A stretch of 64,000 nt of DNA from Saccharothrix saharensis (GCF_006716745.1 NZ_VFPP01000001.1:7141386-7205385); one strand, 5' to 3'. Counted from the first letter of the stretch, positions 1 through 14,191 are shown. The notes: generated from the letters alone by a model not told the origin. Translations and numbers: made by a program.

Positions 1-129
1 ACCGGCGGCACCAAGCCCGCCACGCTGGAGACCGGCGCGGAGATCCAGGTGCCGCTGTTCGTCACCACCGGCGAGAAGATCAAGGTCGACACCCGCGACG
101 GCCGTTACCTGGGCCGAGTGAACGGCTGA
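1..129 (+). CDS. efp: Elongation factor P, C-terminal part
   Basis: The window opens inside a forward reading frame whose last 42 residues read as the C-terminal OB domain of translation elongation factor P, ending in the family-typical stretch [15 protein letters not shown] binds ribosomes stalled on polyproline and promotes peptide bond formation. The N-terminal part lies outside the window, so length and the modified residue cannot be judged. The stop lies one base before the nusB start, and efp-nusB is a common actinobacterial gene pair, which supports the call. Confidence 0.9.
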   Translation, partial: TGGTKPATLETGAEIQVPLFVTTGEKIKVDTRDGRYLGRVNG

Positions 130-130
130 G

Positions 131-550
131 ATGGGCGCACGGAGCAAGGCCCGCAAACGCGCGGTCGACGTCCTCTACGAGGCCGACCTGCGGGGCGCCG
201 ACCCGGTGACGCTGCTGGCGGACCGGGTCGGTTCGACGGACGTCCCGCCGGTGAACGACTACACGATCGTCCTGGTGGAAGGCGTCACGGCGCACCGGGC
301 GCGCATCGACGACCTGATCTCCGAGCACGCGGAGGGCTGGACGCTCAACCGCATGCCGGCGGTCGACCGCGCCGTGCTGCGGATCGGGCTCTACGAGCTG
401 CTGTGGGCGGCGGACGTGCCGGACGCGGTCGCGATCGACGAGGCCGTGGAGCTGGCCAAGGGCCTGTCCACGGACGACTCGCCGCGGTTCGTCAACGGCG
501 TGCTGGGCCGGATCGCGGTCATCGCCGACCAGCTCCGGGCCGTGCTCTAG
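131..550 (+). CDS. nusB: Transcription antitermination factor NusB
   Basis: A 139-residue protein, the normal NusB length. It starts MGARSKARKRAVDVLYEADLRG, the usual NusB opening helix (RxxAxxxLYxxD), and carries the conserved late segment DEAVELAKGLSTDDSPRFVNG. NusB pairs with NusE (S10) on boxA RNA and supports antitermination of rRNA operons. It begins one base after efp and is probably cotranscribed with it. A strong bidirectional hairpin follows about 50 bases downstream. Confidence 0.95.
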   Translation: MGARSKARKRAVDVLYEADLRGADPVTLLADRVGSTDVPPVNDYTIVLVEGVTAHRARIDDLISEHAEGWTLNRMPAVDRAVLRIGLYELLWAADVPDAVAIDEAVELAKGLSTDDSPRFVNGVLGRIAVIADQLRAVL

Positions 551-601
551 CCCCACCCCGTGCCACGGCCGCGCTGCCGCGCGGCCCGCGTGACCAGGCC
601 G

Positions 602-633
602 AAAGGGCCACCCGACCCGCCGGGTGGCCCTTT
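602..633. terminator. Bidirectional terminator between nusB and bldD
   Basis: A perfect 13-bp inverted repeat (AAAGGGCCACCCG and its complement) around a 6-base loop. It is A-rich at one foot and T-rich at the other, so it can work as an intrinsic terminator on both strands. It sits between the convergent nusB and bldD stops. Confidence 0.9.
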
Positions 634-641
634 TCGCGCGC

Positions 642-1130
642 TCAGTCCTCCTTGGCCGGCCGGGCCTCGGGAGGCAGCACGCCCCAGTCGATGAGCTGCT
701 CGGTCAGCTCGCCGGGCGTCATGTCGTAGATGATCGCCAACGAGCGCAGGTCCTCGGTCCGGATGGACAGCACCTTGCCGTTGTAGTCGCCGCGCTGGCT
801 CTGGATGGTGGCCGCGTACCGCGCGAGCGGCCCGACCTTCTCCGCCGGCAGCTGTTGCAGCCGTTCCAGGTTGATGACGATCTTGGTGGCGGGCTCGGCA
901 CCGGACGGGACCCGGCCCTCCGGCAGCAGCTCGGCCACCGGGACGCCGTAGAAGTCGGCCAGCTCGGCGAGCTTCTGCACGGTGACGGCGCGGTCGCCGC
1001 GCTCGTACGAGCCGACGACCACGGCCTTCCAGCGACCGCCGGACTTCTGCTCGACGCCGTGCAAAGACAAGCCCTGCTGCTGGCGGATCGCGCGGAGCTT
1101 TGCCCCCAGCGCCTTGGCGTAGTCGCCCAT
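642..1130 (-). CDS. bldD: Developmental master regulator BldD (c-di-GMP-dependent repressor)
   Basis: A 162-residue protein with an N-terminal helix-turn-helix (about residues 8-65) and the C-terminal BldD domain. In Streptomyces, BldD dimers assembled by tetrameric cyclic-di-GMP repress sporulation genes during vegetative growth. The known c-di-GMP signature RGD-X8-RQDD is present here as RGD-X8-RTED (R113, G114, D115; R124 to D127), so ligand binding is probably kept. The gene is transcribed alone, away from pyrR, with a near-perfect 17-bp palindrome about 70 bases upstream that may be an operator. Confidence 0.93.
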   Translation of the reverse strand: MGDYAKALGAKLRAIRQQQGLSLHGVEQKSGGRWKAVVVGSYERGDRAVTVQKLAELADFYGVPVAELLPEGRVPSGAEPATKIVINLERLQQLPAEKVGPLARYAATIQSQRGDYNGKVLSIRTEDLRSLAIIYDMTPGELTEQLIDWGVLPPEARPAKED

Positions 1131-1201
1131 GTGGCGGTTCTCCGTTCATTCGCCCCGTCAGCCGGTAGGGGACTGCCGCGGGGAGGCTTAGATCAATACG
1201 C

Positions 1202-1218
1202 AGAGTAATGATTGCTCT
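1202..1218. promoter_or_regulatory. 17-bp palindrome upstream of bldD
   Basis: AGAGTAA-TGA-TTGCTCT is an inverted repeat with one mismatched pair between its 7-base arms. It lies 72 bases upstream of the bldD start in the bldD/pyrR divergent region. BldD is known to repress its own promoter, so an operator is plausible, but the sequence is not an obvious match to the published BldD consensus that I recall. Assignment is by position and symmetry only. Confidence 0.35.
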
Positions 1219-1343
1219 CCGTGGTCACCAGGTCAAGCTGATCTCGATGGGACAGGTGGGCGAGACCACGCACACCACCCGGAAGATTGACCGCGCGCGC
1301 CTGATACGGTGCTGGTCAGCCCGGTCGCAGCCGGGTGTCCGAC

Positions 1344-1381
1344 GTCCTTTAAGGACCCGTCCAGCGAGGCGGGGAAGGAGG
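1344..1381 (+). promoter_or_regulatory. PyrR-binding RNA leader overlapping the pyrR ribosome binding site
   Basis: The leader contains CCCG-TCCAGCGAGG-CGGG (1356-1373), a hairpin whose loop fits the known PyrR recognition consensus RUCCNGNGAGGY (1359-1370). It is preceded by a small palindrome GTCCTTTAAGGAC (1344-1356). The 3' arm runs straight into the ribosome binding site AGGAGG (1376-1381), seven bases before the pyrR GTG. There is no run of U for termination. This geometry fits translational repression by PyrR plus UMP, as described for mycobacterial pyr operons, rather than Bacillus-type attenuation. Confidence 0.8.
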
Positions 1382-1388
1382 TCCAACC

Positions 1389-1961
1389 GTGGCGCCACGT
1401 CAACGTGGCGCGACGGACCCGGCCGGGGAGCGCGAGCTCCTGTCGGCCGGCGACGTCGCGCGCACCGTCGCCCGAATGGCCCATCAGATCATCGAGAAGA
1501 CCGCTCTTGATGCACCGAGCGCACCCGCAGTAGTCCTGATGGGGATTCCGAGCCGGGGAGCGCCGCTGGCGCGCCGCCTGGCCGTGCGGATCGCCGAGTT
1601 CTCGGGCGTCGAGGTGCCGACCGGCACGCTGGACGTGACCCTCTACCGGGACGACCTGCGCCGGGGCCCCACCCGCCCGCTCGAGGCGACCAAGCTGCCC
1701 GAGGGCGGCATCGACGACAAGCTCGTGGTCCTGGTGGACGACGTGCTGTTCTCCGGCCGCACGATCCGCGCCGCGCTCGACGCCCTGCGCGACCACGGCC
1801 GCCCGCGCGCCGTGCAGCTGGCCGTCCTGGTCGACCGGGGGCACCGGGAGCTGCCGATCCGCGCGGACTACGTGGGCAAGAACGTGCCCACGGCCCGCAC
1901 CGAGGAGGTCCACGTGCTGCTGGAGGAGTTCGACCAGCGCGACGGGGTGGTGCTGCGGTGA
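1389..1961 (+). CDS. pyrR: Pyrimidine operon regulator PyrR
   Basis: A 190-residue phosphoribosyltransferase-fold protein with the PRPP loop [20 protein letters not shown] and the PyrR hallmarks [14 protein letters not shown] and TLYRDD. It binds pyr mRNA when UMP is high and may keep weak uracil phosphoribosyltransferase activity. It starts at GTG with an AGGAGG seven bases upstream, inside the RNA hairpin it is predicted to bind, so it should control its own translation and that of the coupled genes behind it. It overlaps pyrB by four bases (GTGA). The first about 18 residues are a variable extension. Confidence 0.95.
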   Translation: MAPRQRGATDPAGERELLSAGDVARTVARMAHQIIEKTALDAPSAPAVVLMGIPSRGAPLARRLAVRIAEFSGVEVPTGTLDVTLYRDDLRRGPTRPLEATKLPEGGIDDKLVVLVDDVLFSGRTIRAALDALRDHGRPRAVQLAVLVDRGHRELPIRADYVGKNVPTARTEEVHVLLEEFDQRDGVVLR

Positions 1962-2890
1962 AGCACCTGCTCACCACCGAGGGCATCGACCCGGCGCAGG
2001 CGACCGCGATCCTGGACACCGCGGCGAGCCTGAAGCAGGCCCTCGAAGGCCGTGAGGTGCGCAAACTGCCGACGTTGCGCGGCCGCACGGTCATCACGGT
2101 GTTCTACGAGAACTCGACCCGCACGCGCGTCAGCTTCGAGATCGCGGGCAAGTGGATGAGCGCGGACGTGGTGAACGTCTCGTCGTCCGGGTCCAGCGTG
2201 GGCAAGGGCGAGTCGCTGCGGGACACGGCGCTGACCCTGGCCGCGGCGGGCGCGGACTGCGTCATCGTGCGGCACCCGGCGTCGGGCGCGGCGCACCGGC
2301 TGGCCGGCTGGCTGCGCGAGGCGGGCACGTCGGTGGTCAACGCGGGCGACGGCATGCACGAGCACCCCACCCAGGCCCTGCTCGACGCGGCGACCCTGCG
2401 GGAACGCCTCGGCGAGCTGCGCGGCCGCCGGATCGCGATCGTCGGCGACGTGCTGCACAGCCGGGTCGCCCGGTCCAACGTGCACCTGCTCACCGCCCTG
2501 GGCGCGGACGTGACGCTGGTCGCACCGCCGACCCTGCTGCCCACCGGCGTGGCGAGCTGGCCGGTCACCGTGTCGCACGAGCTGGACGCCGAGCTGCCGA
2601 GCCTCGACGCGGTCATGCTGCTCCGGGTGCAGGCCGAGCGGATGCACGGCGGGTTCTTCCCGTCGGCCCGCGAGTACTCGATCGCCTACGGCCTGAGCGA
2701 GCGGCGGCTCAAGCTGCTGCCCGAGCACGCCGTCGTGCTGCACCCCGGTCCGATGCTGCGCGGCATGGAGATCGCGTCGGCGGTCGCCGACTCGCCCCGC
2801 GCCGCCATCACCGACCAGGTGCGCAACGGCGTGCACGTGCGCATGGCCGTGCTCTACCACCTGCTTGCCCACGAGGAGGAAACCGCGTGA
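1958..2890 (+). CDS. pyrB: Aspartate carbamoyltransferase catalytic chain
   Basis: A 310-residue ATCase, the usual length. It joins carbamoyl phosphate and L-aspartate, the committed step of UMP synthesis. Visible marks are the carbamoyl phosphate loop STRTR (residues 53-57) and HPTQALLDA, plus the late HPGPMLRG motif. No regulatory pyrI gene follows. In this gene order pyrC is adjacent, and in some bacteria the two enzymes associate. It is coupled to pyrR and pyrC by 4-base overlaps on both sides. Confidence 0.96.
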   Translation: MKHLLTTEGIDPAQATAILDTAASLKQALEGREVRKLPTLRGRTVITVFYENSTRTRVSFEIAGKWMSADVVNVSSSGSSVGKGESLRDTALTLAAAGADCVIVRHPASGAAHRLAGWLREAGTSVVNAGDGMHEHPTQALLDAATLRERLGELRGRRIAIVGDVLHSRVARSNVHLLTALGADVTLVAPPTLLPTGVASWPVTVSHELDAELPSLDAVMLLRVQAERMHGGFFPSAREYSIAYGLSERRLKLLPEHAVVLHPGPMLRGMEIASAVADSPRAAITDQVRNGVHVRMAVLYHLLAHEEETA

Positions 2891-4170
2891 ACCCCTTGAT
2901 CCTCAGGGGAGTACGGCCTTACGGCGAGGGTGACCCGGTGGACGTGCTGGTCCGCGACGGCGTGATCGCCGCGATCGGGTCCGTGGCGGAGGAGGGCGCG
3001 GAGGTCGTCGACGGCAACGGCGCGGTCCTGCTGCCCGGCTTCGTCGACCTGCACACCCACCTGCGCGAACCCGGCCGGGAGGACACCGAGACGATCGCCA
3101 CCGGCTCCGCCGCCGCCGCGCTCGGCGGCTACACGGCGGTGTTCGCCATGGCCAACACGAACCCGGTCGCGGACAACGAGGTGGTCGTCGCGCACGTGGC
3201 CCGGCGCGGTCGGGAGGTCGGCCTGGTCGACGTGCACCCGGTCGGCGCGGTCACCGTGGGGCTGGAGGGCGTGAAGCTCGCCGAGCTGGGCACCATGGCC
3301 AAGGCGGGCGTGCGGGTGTTCTCCGACGACGGCCACTGCGTGCACGACCCGCTGATCATGCGGCGCGCGCTGGAGTACAGCAAGGCGCTGGACGTGGTCG
3401 TCGCGCAGCACGCCGAGGAGCCCCGGCTGACCGTCGGCGCGCAGGCGCACGAGGGCGAGCAGGCGTCCCGGCTGGGACTGCAGGGCTGGCCCGCCGCGGC
3501 CGAGGAGTCGATCGTGACGCGGGACTGCCTGCTGGCGCTGCACGCGGGTGCCCGGCTGCACGTCTGCCACGTCTCCACCACGGGCACCGCGGACGTGCTG
3601 CGGTGGGCCAAGGCCCGCGGCACGGAGGTCTCCGCCGAGGTCACGCCGCACCACCTGCTGCTGACCGACGAGCGGCTGGCCACCTACGACCCGGTGAACA
3701 AGGTCAACCCGCCGCTGCGCACGGCGGCCGACGTGGAGGTGCTGCGCCGCGCGCTGGCCGAGGGCGTCATCGACTGCGTCGCCACCGACCACGCGCCCCA
3801 CGCCGTGCAGGACAAGGACTGCGAGTGGTCCGCGGCCCGGCCCGGCATGCTCGGCCTCCAGACCGCGCTGTCGATCGTGGTGGAGACCATGGTCCGCACC
3901 GGCCTGCTGGACTGGCGCGGCGTGGCGCGGGTGATGAGCGAGCGGCCCGCCGAGATCGCGGGGCTGCCCGACCAGGGCCGGCCGATCGAGGTCGGCGAGC
4001 CCGCCACCCTCACCCTGGTCGACCCGGACGCCACCTGGACGGTGCGCGGCGCGGAGTTCGCGAGCATCGCGGCCAACACCCCGTTCGAGGGCATGGAGCT
4101 GCCCGGCGCGGTGGTGGCGACGCTGCTGCGCGGGCGCGTGACGGCACGCGGCGGAAGGATCGCCGAATGA
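2887..4170 (+). CDS. pyrC: Dihydroorotase
   Basis: A 427-residue type I dihydroorotase of the amidohydrolase superfamily, closing carbamoyl aspartate to dihydroorotate. The first metal ligands are in [10 protein letters not shown] (H56, H58). Further metal and catalytic sites are seen in [21 protein letters not shown] and the catalytic-aspartate segment ATDHAPH. The frame is open far upstream inside pyrB, but the GTG at the 4-base overlap gives the family start ([13 protein letters not shown]) and is chosen. It overlaps the next gene by ATGA. Confidence 0.96.
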   Translation: MNPLILRGVRPYGEGDPVDVLVRDGVIAAIGSVAEEGAEVVDGNGAVLLPGFVDLHTHLREPGREDTETIATGSAAAALGGYTAVFAMANTNPVADNEVVVAHVARRGREVGLVDVHPVGAVTVGLEGVKLAELGTMAKAGVRVFSDDGHCVHDPLIMRRALEYSKALDVVVAQHAEEPRLTVGAQAHEGEQASRLGLQGWPAAAEESIVTRDCLLALHAGARLHVCHVSTTGTADVLRWAKARGTEVSAEVTPHHLLLTDERLATYDPVNKVNPPLRTAADVEVLRRALAEGVIDCVATDHAPHAVQDKDCEWSAARPGMLGLQTALSIVVETMVRTGLLDWRGVARVMSERPAEIAGLPDQGRPIEVGEPATLTLVDPDATWTVRGAEFASIAANTPFEGMELPGAVVATLLRGRVTARGGRIAE

Positions 4171-4652
4171 CCCGCGTGCTGCTGTCCCTCGCCGTGCTGG
4201 CGATCTTCCTGCTGTGCCTGTACGGCATGTGGCGAGGCTGGCGGCGGCGCGCCCGCCGGCAGGCCGAGGTGCTGCCGGAGTTCCCCCAGCCGCCCGCCGA
4301 GACCGGCGCGACGATGCTGGAGACGACCGGTGTGTACGTCGGCACCACCATCGGCGACGACTGGCAGGACCGGGTCGCGGTCGGCGACATCGGCCACCGC
4401 GCCGAGGCGACCCTGAAGCTCACCGAGCAGGGCGTGCTGGTGGAGCGCACGGGCGCGAGCGCGCTGTGGATCCCCACGGCGCAGCTCGACGGGGCCCGCA
4501 CGGCCCGCGGGCTCGCGGGCAAGGTGATGACCGCGGACGGCCTGCTGGTCGTGCGCTGGCACCTCGGCGACCGGGTGTTCGACACCGGGTTCCGGGGCGA
4601 CGACAAGGACGTGTACGAGCAGTGGGTGCAAGCGCTGGGAGGCCCCGCATGA
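4167..4652 (+). CDS. Small membrane protein with PH-like domain inside the pyr operon
   Basis: A 161-residue protein with one N-terminal membrane helix (about residues 4-22, [18 protein letters not shown]), a basic stop-transfer stretch, and a cytoplasmic domain that looks like a small beta-rich PH-like fold ([19 protein letters not shown]). Its position between pyrC and carA matches the conserved actinobacterial gene at Rv1382, whose role is unknown to me. It is coupled on both sides by 4-base overlaps, so it is made in step with the pyrimidine enzymes. It may anchor or couple the pathway at the membrane, but this is speculation. Confidence 0.85.
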   Translation: MTRVLLSLAVLAIFLLCLYGMWRGWRRRARRQAEVLPEFPQPPAETGATMLETTGVYVGTTIGDDWQDRVAVGDIGHRAEATLKLTEQGVLVERTGASALWIPTAQLDGARTARGLAGKVMTADGLLVVRWHLGDRVFDTGFRGDDKDVYEQWVQALGGPA

Positions 4653-5775
4653 ACAACTCGGTCAAGACCAACGCGGCACTGGTGCTGGAAGACGGCCGCG
4701 TGTTCCGCGGCGAGGCCTACGGCGCGGTGGGCGCGAGCCTGGGCGAGGTGGTGTTCTCCACCGGCATGACCGGGTACCAGGAGACCCTGACCGACCCGTC
4801 CTACCACCGCCAGATCGTGGTGCAGACCGCGCCCCAGATCGGCAACACCGGCTGGAACGACGAGGACGACGAGTCGGGCCGCATCTGGGTCTCCGGGTAC
4901 GTCGTGCGCGACCCGGCCCGGGTGCCGTCCAACTGGCGGTCCACCCGCAGCCTGGACGACGAGCTGGTCCGGCAGGGCGTCGTCGGCATCTCGGGCATCG
5001 ACACCCGGATGCTGACCCGCCACCTGCGCGAGCAGGGCGCGATGCGCGCCGGCGTGTTCTCCGGCGACGAGCTGGGCAGCGCCGAGGAGATGCTGGCACG
5101 CGTCCGCAACGCGCCGCAGATGAAGGGCGCCGACCTGGCGGGCGACGTCACCACGCCGCGGCCGTACGTGGTCGAGGCCGTCGGCGAGCGCCGCTTCACC
5201 GTGGCCGCGCTGGACCTGGGCATCAAGTCCAACACGCCGCGGATGATGGCCGCCCGCGGCATCGAGGTGCACGTGCTGCCGCTGACCTCGACCCTGGACG
5301 ACCTGGTCGCGGTCAAGCCGGACGGCGTGTTCCTGTCCAACGGGCCGGGCGACCCGGCCACCCAGGCGCACGCGGTCGAGCTGACCCGCGGCGTGCTGGA
5401 CCGGCGCGTGCCGCTGTTCGGCATCTGCTTCGGCAACCAGATCCTGGGCCGCGCGCTCGGCCGCGACACCTACAAGCTGCGCTACGGCCACCGGGGCATC
5501 AACATCCCGGTCATCGACGTGGCCACCGGCCGCGTCGCGATCACCGCGCAGAACCACGGGTTCGCGCTGGAGGGCGAGCCGGGCGAGGAGTTCACCTCCG
5601 ACTTCGGCCGCGTGCTGCTGAGCCACTACTGCCCCAACGACGGCACGGTCGAGGGCGTGCGGGCGCTGGACGTGCCCGCGTTCAGCGTGCAGTACCACCC
5701 GGAAGCGGCGGCGGGTCCGCACGACGCCGCACCGCTGTTCGACGAGTTCGTGACGATGATGGGCGAGGGCCGCTG

Positions 5776-5776
<1 letters not shown>
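4649..5776 (+). CDS. carA: Carbamoyl phosphate synthase small chain (glutaminase)
   Basis: A 375-residue protein with the N-terminal CPSase small domain and a C-terminal class I glutamine amidotransferase. The nucleophile is Cys260 in GICFGNQ, with His350 and Glu352 in YHPEA completing the triad. The oxyanion segment LSNGPGDP is present. It releases ammonia from glutamine and channels it to CarB. The ATG overlaps the preceding stop, and the stop overlaps the carB ATG by one base. Confidence 0.97.
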
Positions 5777-9071
<3,295 letters not shown>

Positions 9072-9075
<4 letters not shown>

Positions 9076-9890
9076 GGTTCGGATCGCGGATGGCGGAGGC
9101 CGTCGCCGAGCACGGACCCCTGTGCGTGGGCATCGACCCGCACCCCGGCCTGCTGGCGTCCTGGGGGCTGCCCCAGGACGCCGCGGGGCTGGAGCGGTTC
9201 GCGCTGACCTGCGTGGAGGCGTTCGCCGGGCGGGTGGCGCTGGTGAAGCCGCAGGCGGCGTTCTTCGAGGCGCACGGCTCGCGGGGCGTGGCGGTGCTCG
9301 AACGCGTCATCGCCGACCTGCGGGGCAGCGGCACGCTGGTCCTCGTGGACGCGAAGCGCGGCGACATCGGCTCGACCATGGCCGCGTACGCCGCGGCCTA
9401 CCTCACCGAGGGCTCGCCGCTGGCCGGCGACGCGGTCACCGTGTCGCCGTTCCTCGGGTTCGGCTCGCTCGACCCGGCGCGGGAAGCCGCCGCTGCGAGC
9501 GGTCGCGGACTATTCGTGCTCGCGTTGACTTCGAATCCCGAGGGTGCCTCCGTGCAGCGCGCGGTGGGTGCCGACGGGCGTTCCGTGGCGCAGTCGATCG
9601 TGGCCGCCGCGGCCCGTGCCAACGCGGGCGCGCAGCCGTTCGGCGACGTCGGCCTGGTGGTCGGCGCGACCCTGCACGAACTCGGCGTCGACCTCTCCGA
9701 CCTGGGCGGATACGTCCTGGCGCCGGGGTTCGGGGCGCAGGGCGCGACGGTCGCGGACCTGCGCGCGCTGTTCGGGCCCGAGCTGCGCGGGGTGCTCCCG
9801 ACGTCCTCCCGGGACGTGCTCAAGCACGGCCCGGAAACCGCAAAACTGCGGTCGGCGGTGGACGTCGTCCGGCGCTCCCTGGAGATGTGA
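9072..9890 (+). CDS. pyrF: Orotidine 5'-phosphate decarboxylase
   Basis: A 272-residue OMP decarboxylase of the longer actinobacterial type, with the catalytic signature [10 protein letters not shown] (D93, K95, D98) and the early substrate motif CVGIDPHPG. It turns OMP into UMP, the last step of the operon's pathway. The orotate steps pyrD and pyrE are not in the window. The GTG start overlaps the carB stop. No convincing strong terminator follows, only a 5-bp hairpin CACGC-TTC-GCGTG at about 9908. Confidence 0.95.
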
Positions 9891-10193
9891 TCACGATCAA
9901 ATCGCGACACGCTTCGCGTGGTCCGCTCACCTGCGCAAACGGTGCCTGGTACGGTCCTGGCCACCGGCGGGTCCATCACCCATCGAGCGCATACCACACG
10001 TGGCGTGCGCAAGGCGTTACCGGTGGCGGTGATGGGCCTGTTGGAGGGTGTTGGTACTACTACCACCCGCCGCAACCACTCCAGCGCTGACAAAGATTCA
10101 CCTGACTGGGACCCACGTTGTACCCAGGCAATTGCGCTCGGTACGGTCGCGGCACCGATCCAGAATTGAAATTCCCACACCACGGAGGAAATC
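9891..10193 (+). other. Intergenic region between pyrF and mihF
   Basis: About 300 bases with no supportable gene. It holds a short hairpin near 9908-9920, loosely paired CCATCAC and GTGATGG segments, a TACGGT box at about 9950, a GGTAC-rich hairpin near 10050, and then the probable mihF promoter and leader. AT content is higher than in the neighbouring genes, as expected for a promoter region. Confidence 0.6.
10118..10147 (+). promoter_or_regulatory. Candidate mihF promoter
   Basis: TTGTAC and TACGGT are separated by 18 bases, a fair housekeeping-sigma pair. It leaves a leader of about 40 bases ending in the strong ribosome binding site GGAGG before the GTG of mihF. Confidence 0.5.
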
Positions 10194-10511
10194 GTGGCCC
10201 TTCCCCAGCTTACCGAGGAGCAGCGGGCCGCAGCGCTGGAGAAGGCTGCTGCCGCTCGTCGCGCTCGGGCTGAGCTCAAGGAGCGCCTCAAGCGTGGCGG
10301 CACGACCCTGACGGACGTGCTGAAGGCCGCCGAGAGCGACGAGGTCCTTGGCAAGATGAAGGTGTCCGCGCTGCTCGAGGCGCTTCCGGGCGTCGGCAAG
10401 GTGCGTGCGCAGCAGATCATGGAGCGCCTTGAGATCGCTCCGTCCCGTCGGCTGCGCGGCCTGGGTGAGCGGCAGCGCAAGGCGCTGCTCACCGAGTTCA
10501 GCGGCGAGTGA
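10194..10511 (+). CDS. mihF: Integration host factor, actinobacterial type (mIHF)
   Basis: A 105-residue basic nucleoid protein, [18 protein letters not shown] onward. A long N-terminal helix is followed by a helix-two-turn-helix segment around [16 protein letters not shown]. It bends and compacts DNA and is essential in mycobacteria; it is unrelated to HU-family IHF. It begins at GTG with GGAGG upstream and uses more CGT and GCT codons than its neighbours, as in highly expressed genes. It overlaps gmk by GTGA, the conserved actinobacterial arrangement. Confidence 0.95.
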   Translation: MALPQLTEEQRAAALEKAAAARRARAELKERLKRGGTTLTDVLKAAESDEVLGKMKVSALLEALPGVGKVRAQQIMERLEIAPSRRLRGLGERQRKALLTEFSGE

Positions 10512-11107
10512 GTGATGGCACCGGGGTGGGGTCGGGCGTTCGCGCCCGGCCCCGCCTCACCGTTCTGTCCGGGCCGTCCGGCGTCGGCAAGTCCAGCGTG
10601 CTGGCCGAGCTGCGCCGGATGGGACCGGAGATCCACTTCAGCGTCTCGGTGACCACCAGGAAGCCGAGGCCGGGCGAGGTCGACGGGGTGCACTACCACT
10701 TCGTCGACGCCGCCGAGTTCCGCGAGATGGTCGCCCGGGGCGAGTTCCTGGAGCACGCCGAGTTCGCGGGCAACTGCTACGGCACCCCCAGCGCGCCGGT
10801 CGTGCGGGCCCTCGCGGCCGGCACGCCGTCCCTGCTGGAGATCGAGCTGCAGGGCGCCCGGCAGGTCCGGGTCGCGATGCCGGAGGCGCAGCTGGTCATG
10901 CTGGCCCCGCCGTCGTGGGAGGACCTGGTCGGCCGGCTGACCGGCCGCGGCACCGAGGACCCCGCCGTGGTCGCGCGCCGGCTGGAGATCGCCAGGGAGG
11001 AACTGGCGGCCGAACCGGAGTTCGACGAGGTCGTGGTGAACGACGACGTGCGGTCCGCCGCCGAGCGCTTGCTAAACTTGGTGGTCGGCCCGGCGCCCGA
11101 CGCGTGA
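10508..11107 (+). CDS. gmk: Guanylate kinase
   Basis: A 199-residue enzyme phosphorylating GMP to GDP. The Walker A loop GPSGVGKS spans residues 22-29, followed by the GMP-binding segment [20 protein letters not shown]. The first about 15 residues are a variable Gly-rich extension. It is translationally coupled to mihF and precedes rpoZ by 65 bases. Confidence 0.96.
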   Translation: MSDGTGVGSGVRARPRLTVLSGPSGVGKSSVLAELRRMGPEIHFSVSVTTRKPRPGEVDGVHYHFVDAAEFREMVARGEFLEHAEFAGNCYGTPSAPVVRALAAGTPSLLEIELQGARQVRVAMPEAQLVMLAPPSWEDLVGRLTGRGTEDPAVVARRLEIAREELAAEPEFDEVVVNDDVRSAAERLLNLVVGPAPDA

Positions 11108-11172
11108 GCACGCGCGTCGCGAGGCGCGGGACGACCGGCAGACCCACCCCTGAACCGCAGGAGCGTTGACGA

Positions 11173-11451
11173 GTGACCACGCACACCGAGCTGGGCCCGC
11201 TCTCGGGTACTCCGGAGGGCATCACCAACCCCCCGATCGACGACCTCTTGGAGCAGGTCAGCTCGAAGTACGCGCTGGTGATCTACGCGGCCAAGCGCGC
11301 GCGCCAGATCAACGACTACTACGCGCAGCTCGGTGAGGGCCTGCTCGAGTACGTCGGCCCGCTGGTCGAGCCGGGCCCGCGCGAGAAGCCGCTGTCGATC
11401 GCGCTCCGGGAGATCCACGCGGGTCTCCTCGAGCACACCGAGGGCGAGTGA
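11173..11451 (+). CDS. rpoZ: RNA polymerase omega subunit
   Basis: A 92-residue omega subunit with the family core [29 protein letters not shown]. Omega clamps the beta-prime subunit and aids polymerase assembly. The GTG start has AGGAG eight bases upstream. The stop overlaps the coaBC start by GTGA. gmk-rpoZ-coaBC is a widely conserved order. Confidence 0.96.
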   Translation: MTTHTELGPLSGTPEGITNPPIDDLLEQVSSKYALVIYAAKRARQINDYYAQLGEGLLEYVGPLVEPGPREKPLSIALREIHAGLLEHTEGE

Positions 11452-12686
11452 CCGAGCCCGTCGCCGCCCCCGACCGCCCCACCGTGATCCTCGGGGTGGG
11501 CGGGGGCATCGCCGCGTACAAGGCGTGCGAGGTGCTGCGCCGGCTCACCGAGTCCGGTCACGCCGTGCGCGTCGTGCCCACGGACGGCGCGCTGAAGTTC
11601 GTCGGCGCGGCCACGTTCGAGGCGCTGTCCGGCCAACCGGTGCAGACCGGGGTGTTCGAGGACGTCCCGTCGGTGCCGCACGTGAAGCTGGGGCAGAACG
11701 CCGACCTGGTCGTCGTCGCGCCCGCCACGGCGAACCTGATCGCGAAGGCCGCCCACGGCCTGGCCGACGACCTGCTCACCAACACGCTGCTGACCGCGCG
11801 CTGCCCCGTCCTGCTCGTCCCGGCGATGCACACCGAGATGTGGGAGCACCCGGCGACGCGGGCGAACGTGGCGCTGCTGCGCTCGCGCGGCGTGGTCGTG
11901 GCCGAGCCCGCCAGCGGCAGGCTGACCGGCAAGGACACCGGCAAGGGCAGGCTGCCCGAGCCCGCCGAGATCGTCGACCTGGCCCGGTTGCTGCTGGCGC
12001 GCCCCGACGCGCTGCCGCGCGACCTGGAAGGCGTGCACGTCGCCGTGTCGGCGGGCGGCACGCGTGAGCCGCTGGACCCCGTGCGCTACCTCGGCAACCG
12101 CTCGTCCGGCCGGCAGGGCTGGGCGCTGGCCCGGGTCGCCGCCCAGCGCGGCGCGCGGGTGACGCTGGTCGCCGCGCACACCGCGGACCTGGTCACGCCC
12201 GCCGGCGTGGACGTCCGGCGGGTCGGCTCGGCGCTGGAGCTGCGCGACGCGATGCACGCCGTCGCCGCCACCGCCGACGTGGTGGTCATGGCCGCCGCCG
12301 TCGCCGACTTCCGACCGGTGGACCTGGTCGAGCACAAGATCAAGAAGACCGACCGCGACCCGGACCCGGTCGCGCTCACCCGCAACCCCGACATCCTGGC
12401 CGAACTGGTCGCCGCGCGGCGACCCGGCCAGGTCGTGGTCGGGTTCGCCGCCGAGACCGGGGACGCCTCGACGAGCGTGCTGGAGTACGGTCGCGCGAAG
12501 CTCAAGCGCAAGGGCTGCGACTGGCTCGTCGTCAACGCCGTCGGCGACGGTCGCGCGTTCGAGGTCGAGGACAACGCCGGCTGGCTGTTGTCCGCCGACG
12601 GCGCGGAGACACCCATCCCACACGGCTCGAAGGCGCGCCTGGCGTCCGCGGTGTGGGACGCCGTAGCTCCGTCGGTCGAACGTTGA
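11448..12686 (+). CDS. coaBC: Bifunctional phosphopantothenoylcysteine synthetase/decarboxylase
   Basis: A 412-residue fusion. The N-terminal flavoprotein domain (about 1-180; [16 protein letters not shown], catalytic-type [13 protein letters not shown]) decarboxylates phosphopantothenoylcysteine with FMN. The C-terminal synthetase domain (about 190-412; [34 protein letters not shown]) couples cysteine using CTP. Together they perform two steps of coenzyme A synthesis. It is coupled to rpoZ. Confidence 0.96.
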   Translation: MTEPVAAPDRPTVILGVGGGIAAYKACEVLRRLTESGHAVRVVPTDGALKFVGAATFEALSGQPVQTGVFEDVPSVPHVKLGQNADLVVVAPATANLIAKAAHGLADDLLTNTLLTARCPVLLVPAMHTEMWEHPATRANVALLRSRGVVVAEPASGRLTGKDTGKGRLPEPAEIVDLARLLLARPDALPRDLEGVHVAVSAGGTREPLDPVRYLGNRSSGRQGWALARVAAQRGARVTLVAAHTADLVTPAGVDVRRVGSALELRDAMHAVAATADVVVMAAAVADFRPVDLVEHKIKKTDRDPDPVALTRNPDILAELVAARRPGQVVVGFAAETGDASTSVLEYGRAKLKRKGCDWLVVNAVGDGRAFEVEDNAGWLLSADGAETPIPHGSKARLASAVWDAVAPSVER

Positions 12687-12749
12687 CGCGCTCGCCCGCA
12701 CGCTCAGTAAGCTGGGAACCATTCGCAGATCGGACAGTTAGGGAGTGTC

Positions 12750-13952
<1,203 letters not shown>

Positions 13953-13976
13953 GCCCGCCGCACCACCAGCGACACC

Positions 13977-14008
13977 GAGCAGGGGTCCCCGACCGGGGGC
14001 CCCTGCTC
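13977..14008 (+). terminator. Terminator after metK
   Basis: GAGCAGGGG pairs with CCCCTGCTC across a GC-rich inner stem and small loop. It is followed by a short mixed T tract (GTCGTTCC), in the right place for an intrinsic terminator of metK. Confidence 0.75.
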
Positions 14009-14191
14009 GTCGTTCCCCCCGGTCCGCGGCCTCGGCAGGGTCGCAGCGAGCCGACCGCGTCGTCGAAGCCGGAGCGGGCGAGGTGGTGATCACCCGGTCG
14101 TGATCTTGCGCAGGTCGAACACGCGTTCGACAATGGGTGCATGGTGTCACGATCGGCGGCCCGGGTCGCGGGCGCCCACCGCGGTCTCTGG

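Noticed and set aside
1208-1510. Short forward frames in the bldD/pyrR divergent region
   Set aside because: They are Arg-rich, lack ribosome binding sites and run across the PyrR leader and the pyrR start.
12687-12749. SAM riboswitch upstream of metK
   Set aside because: The gap is only 63 bases and shows no SAM-box core; it looks like a plain promoter and ribosome binding site.
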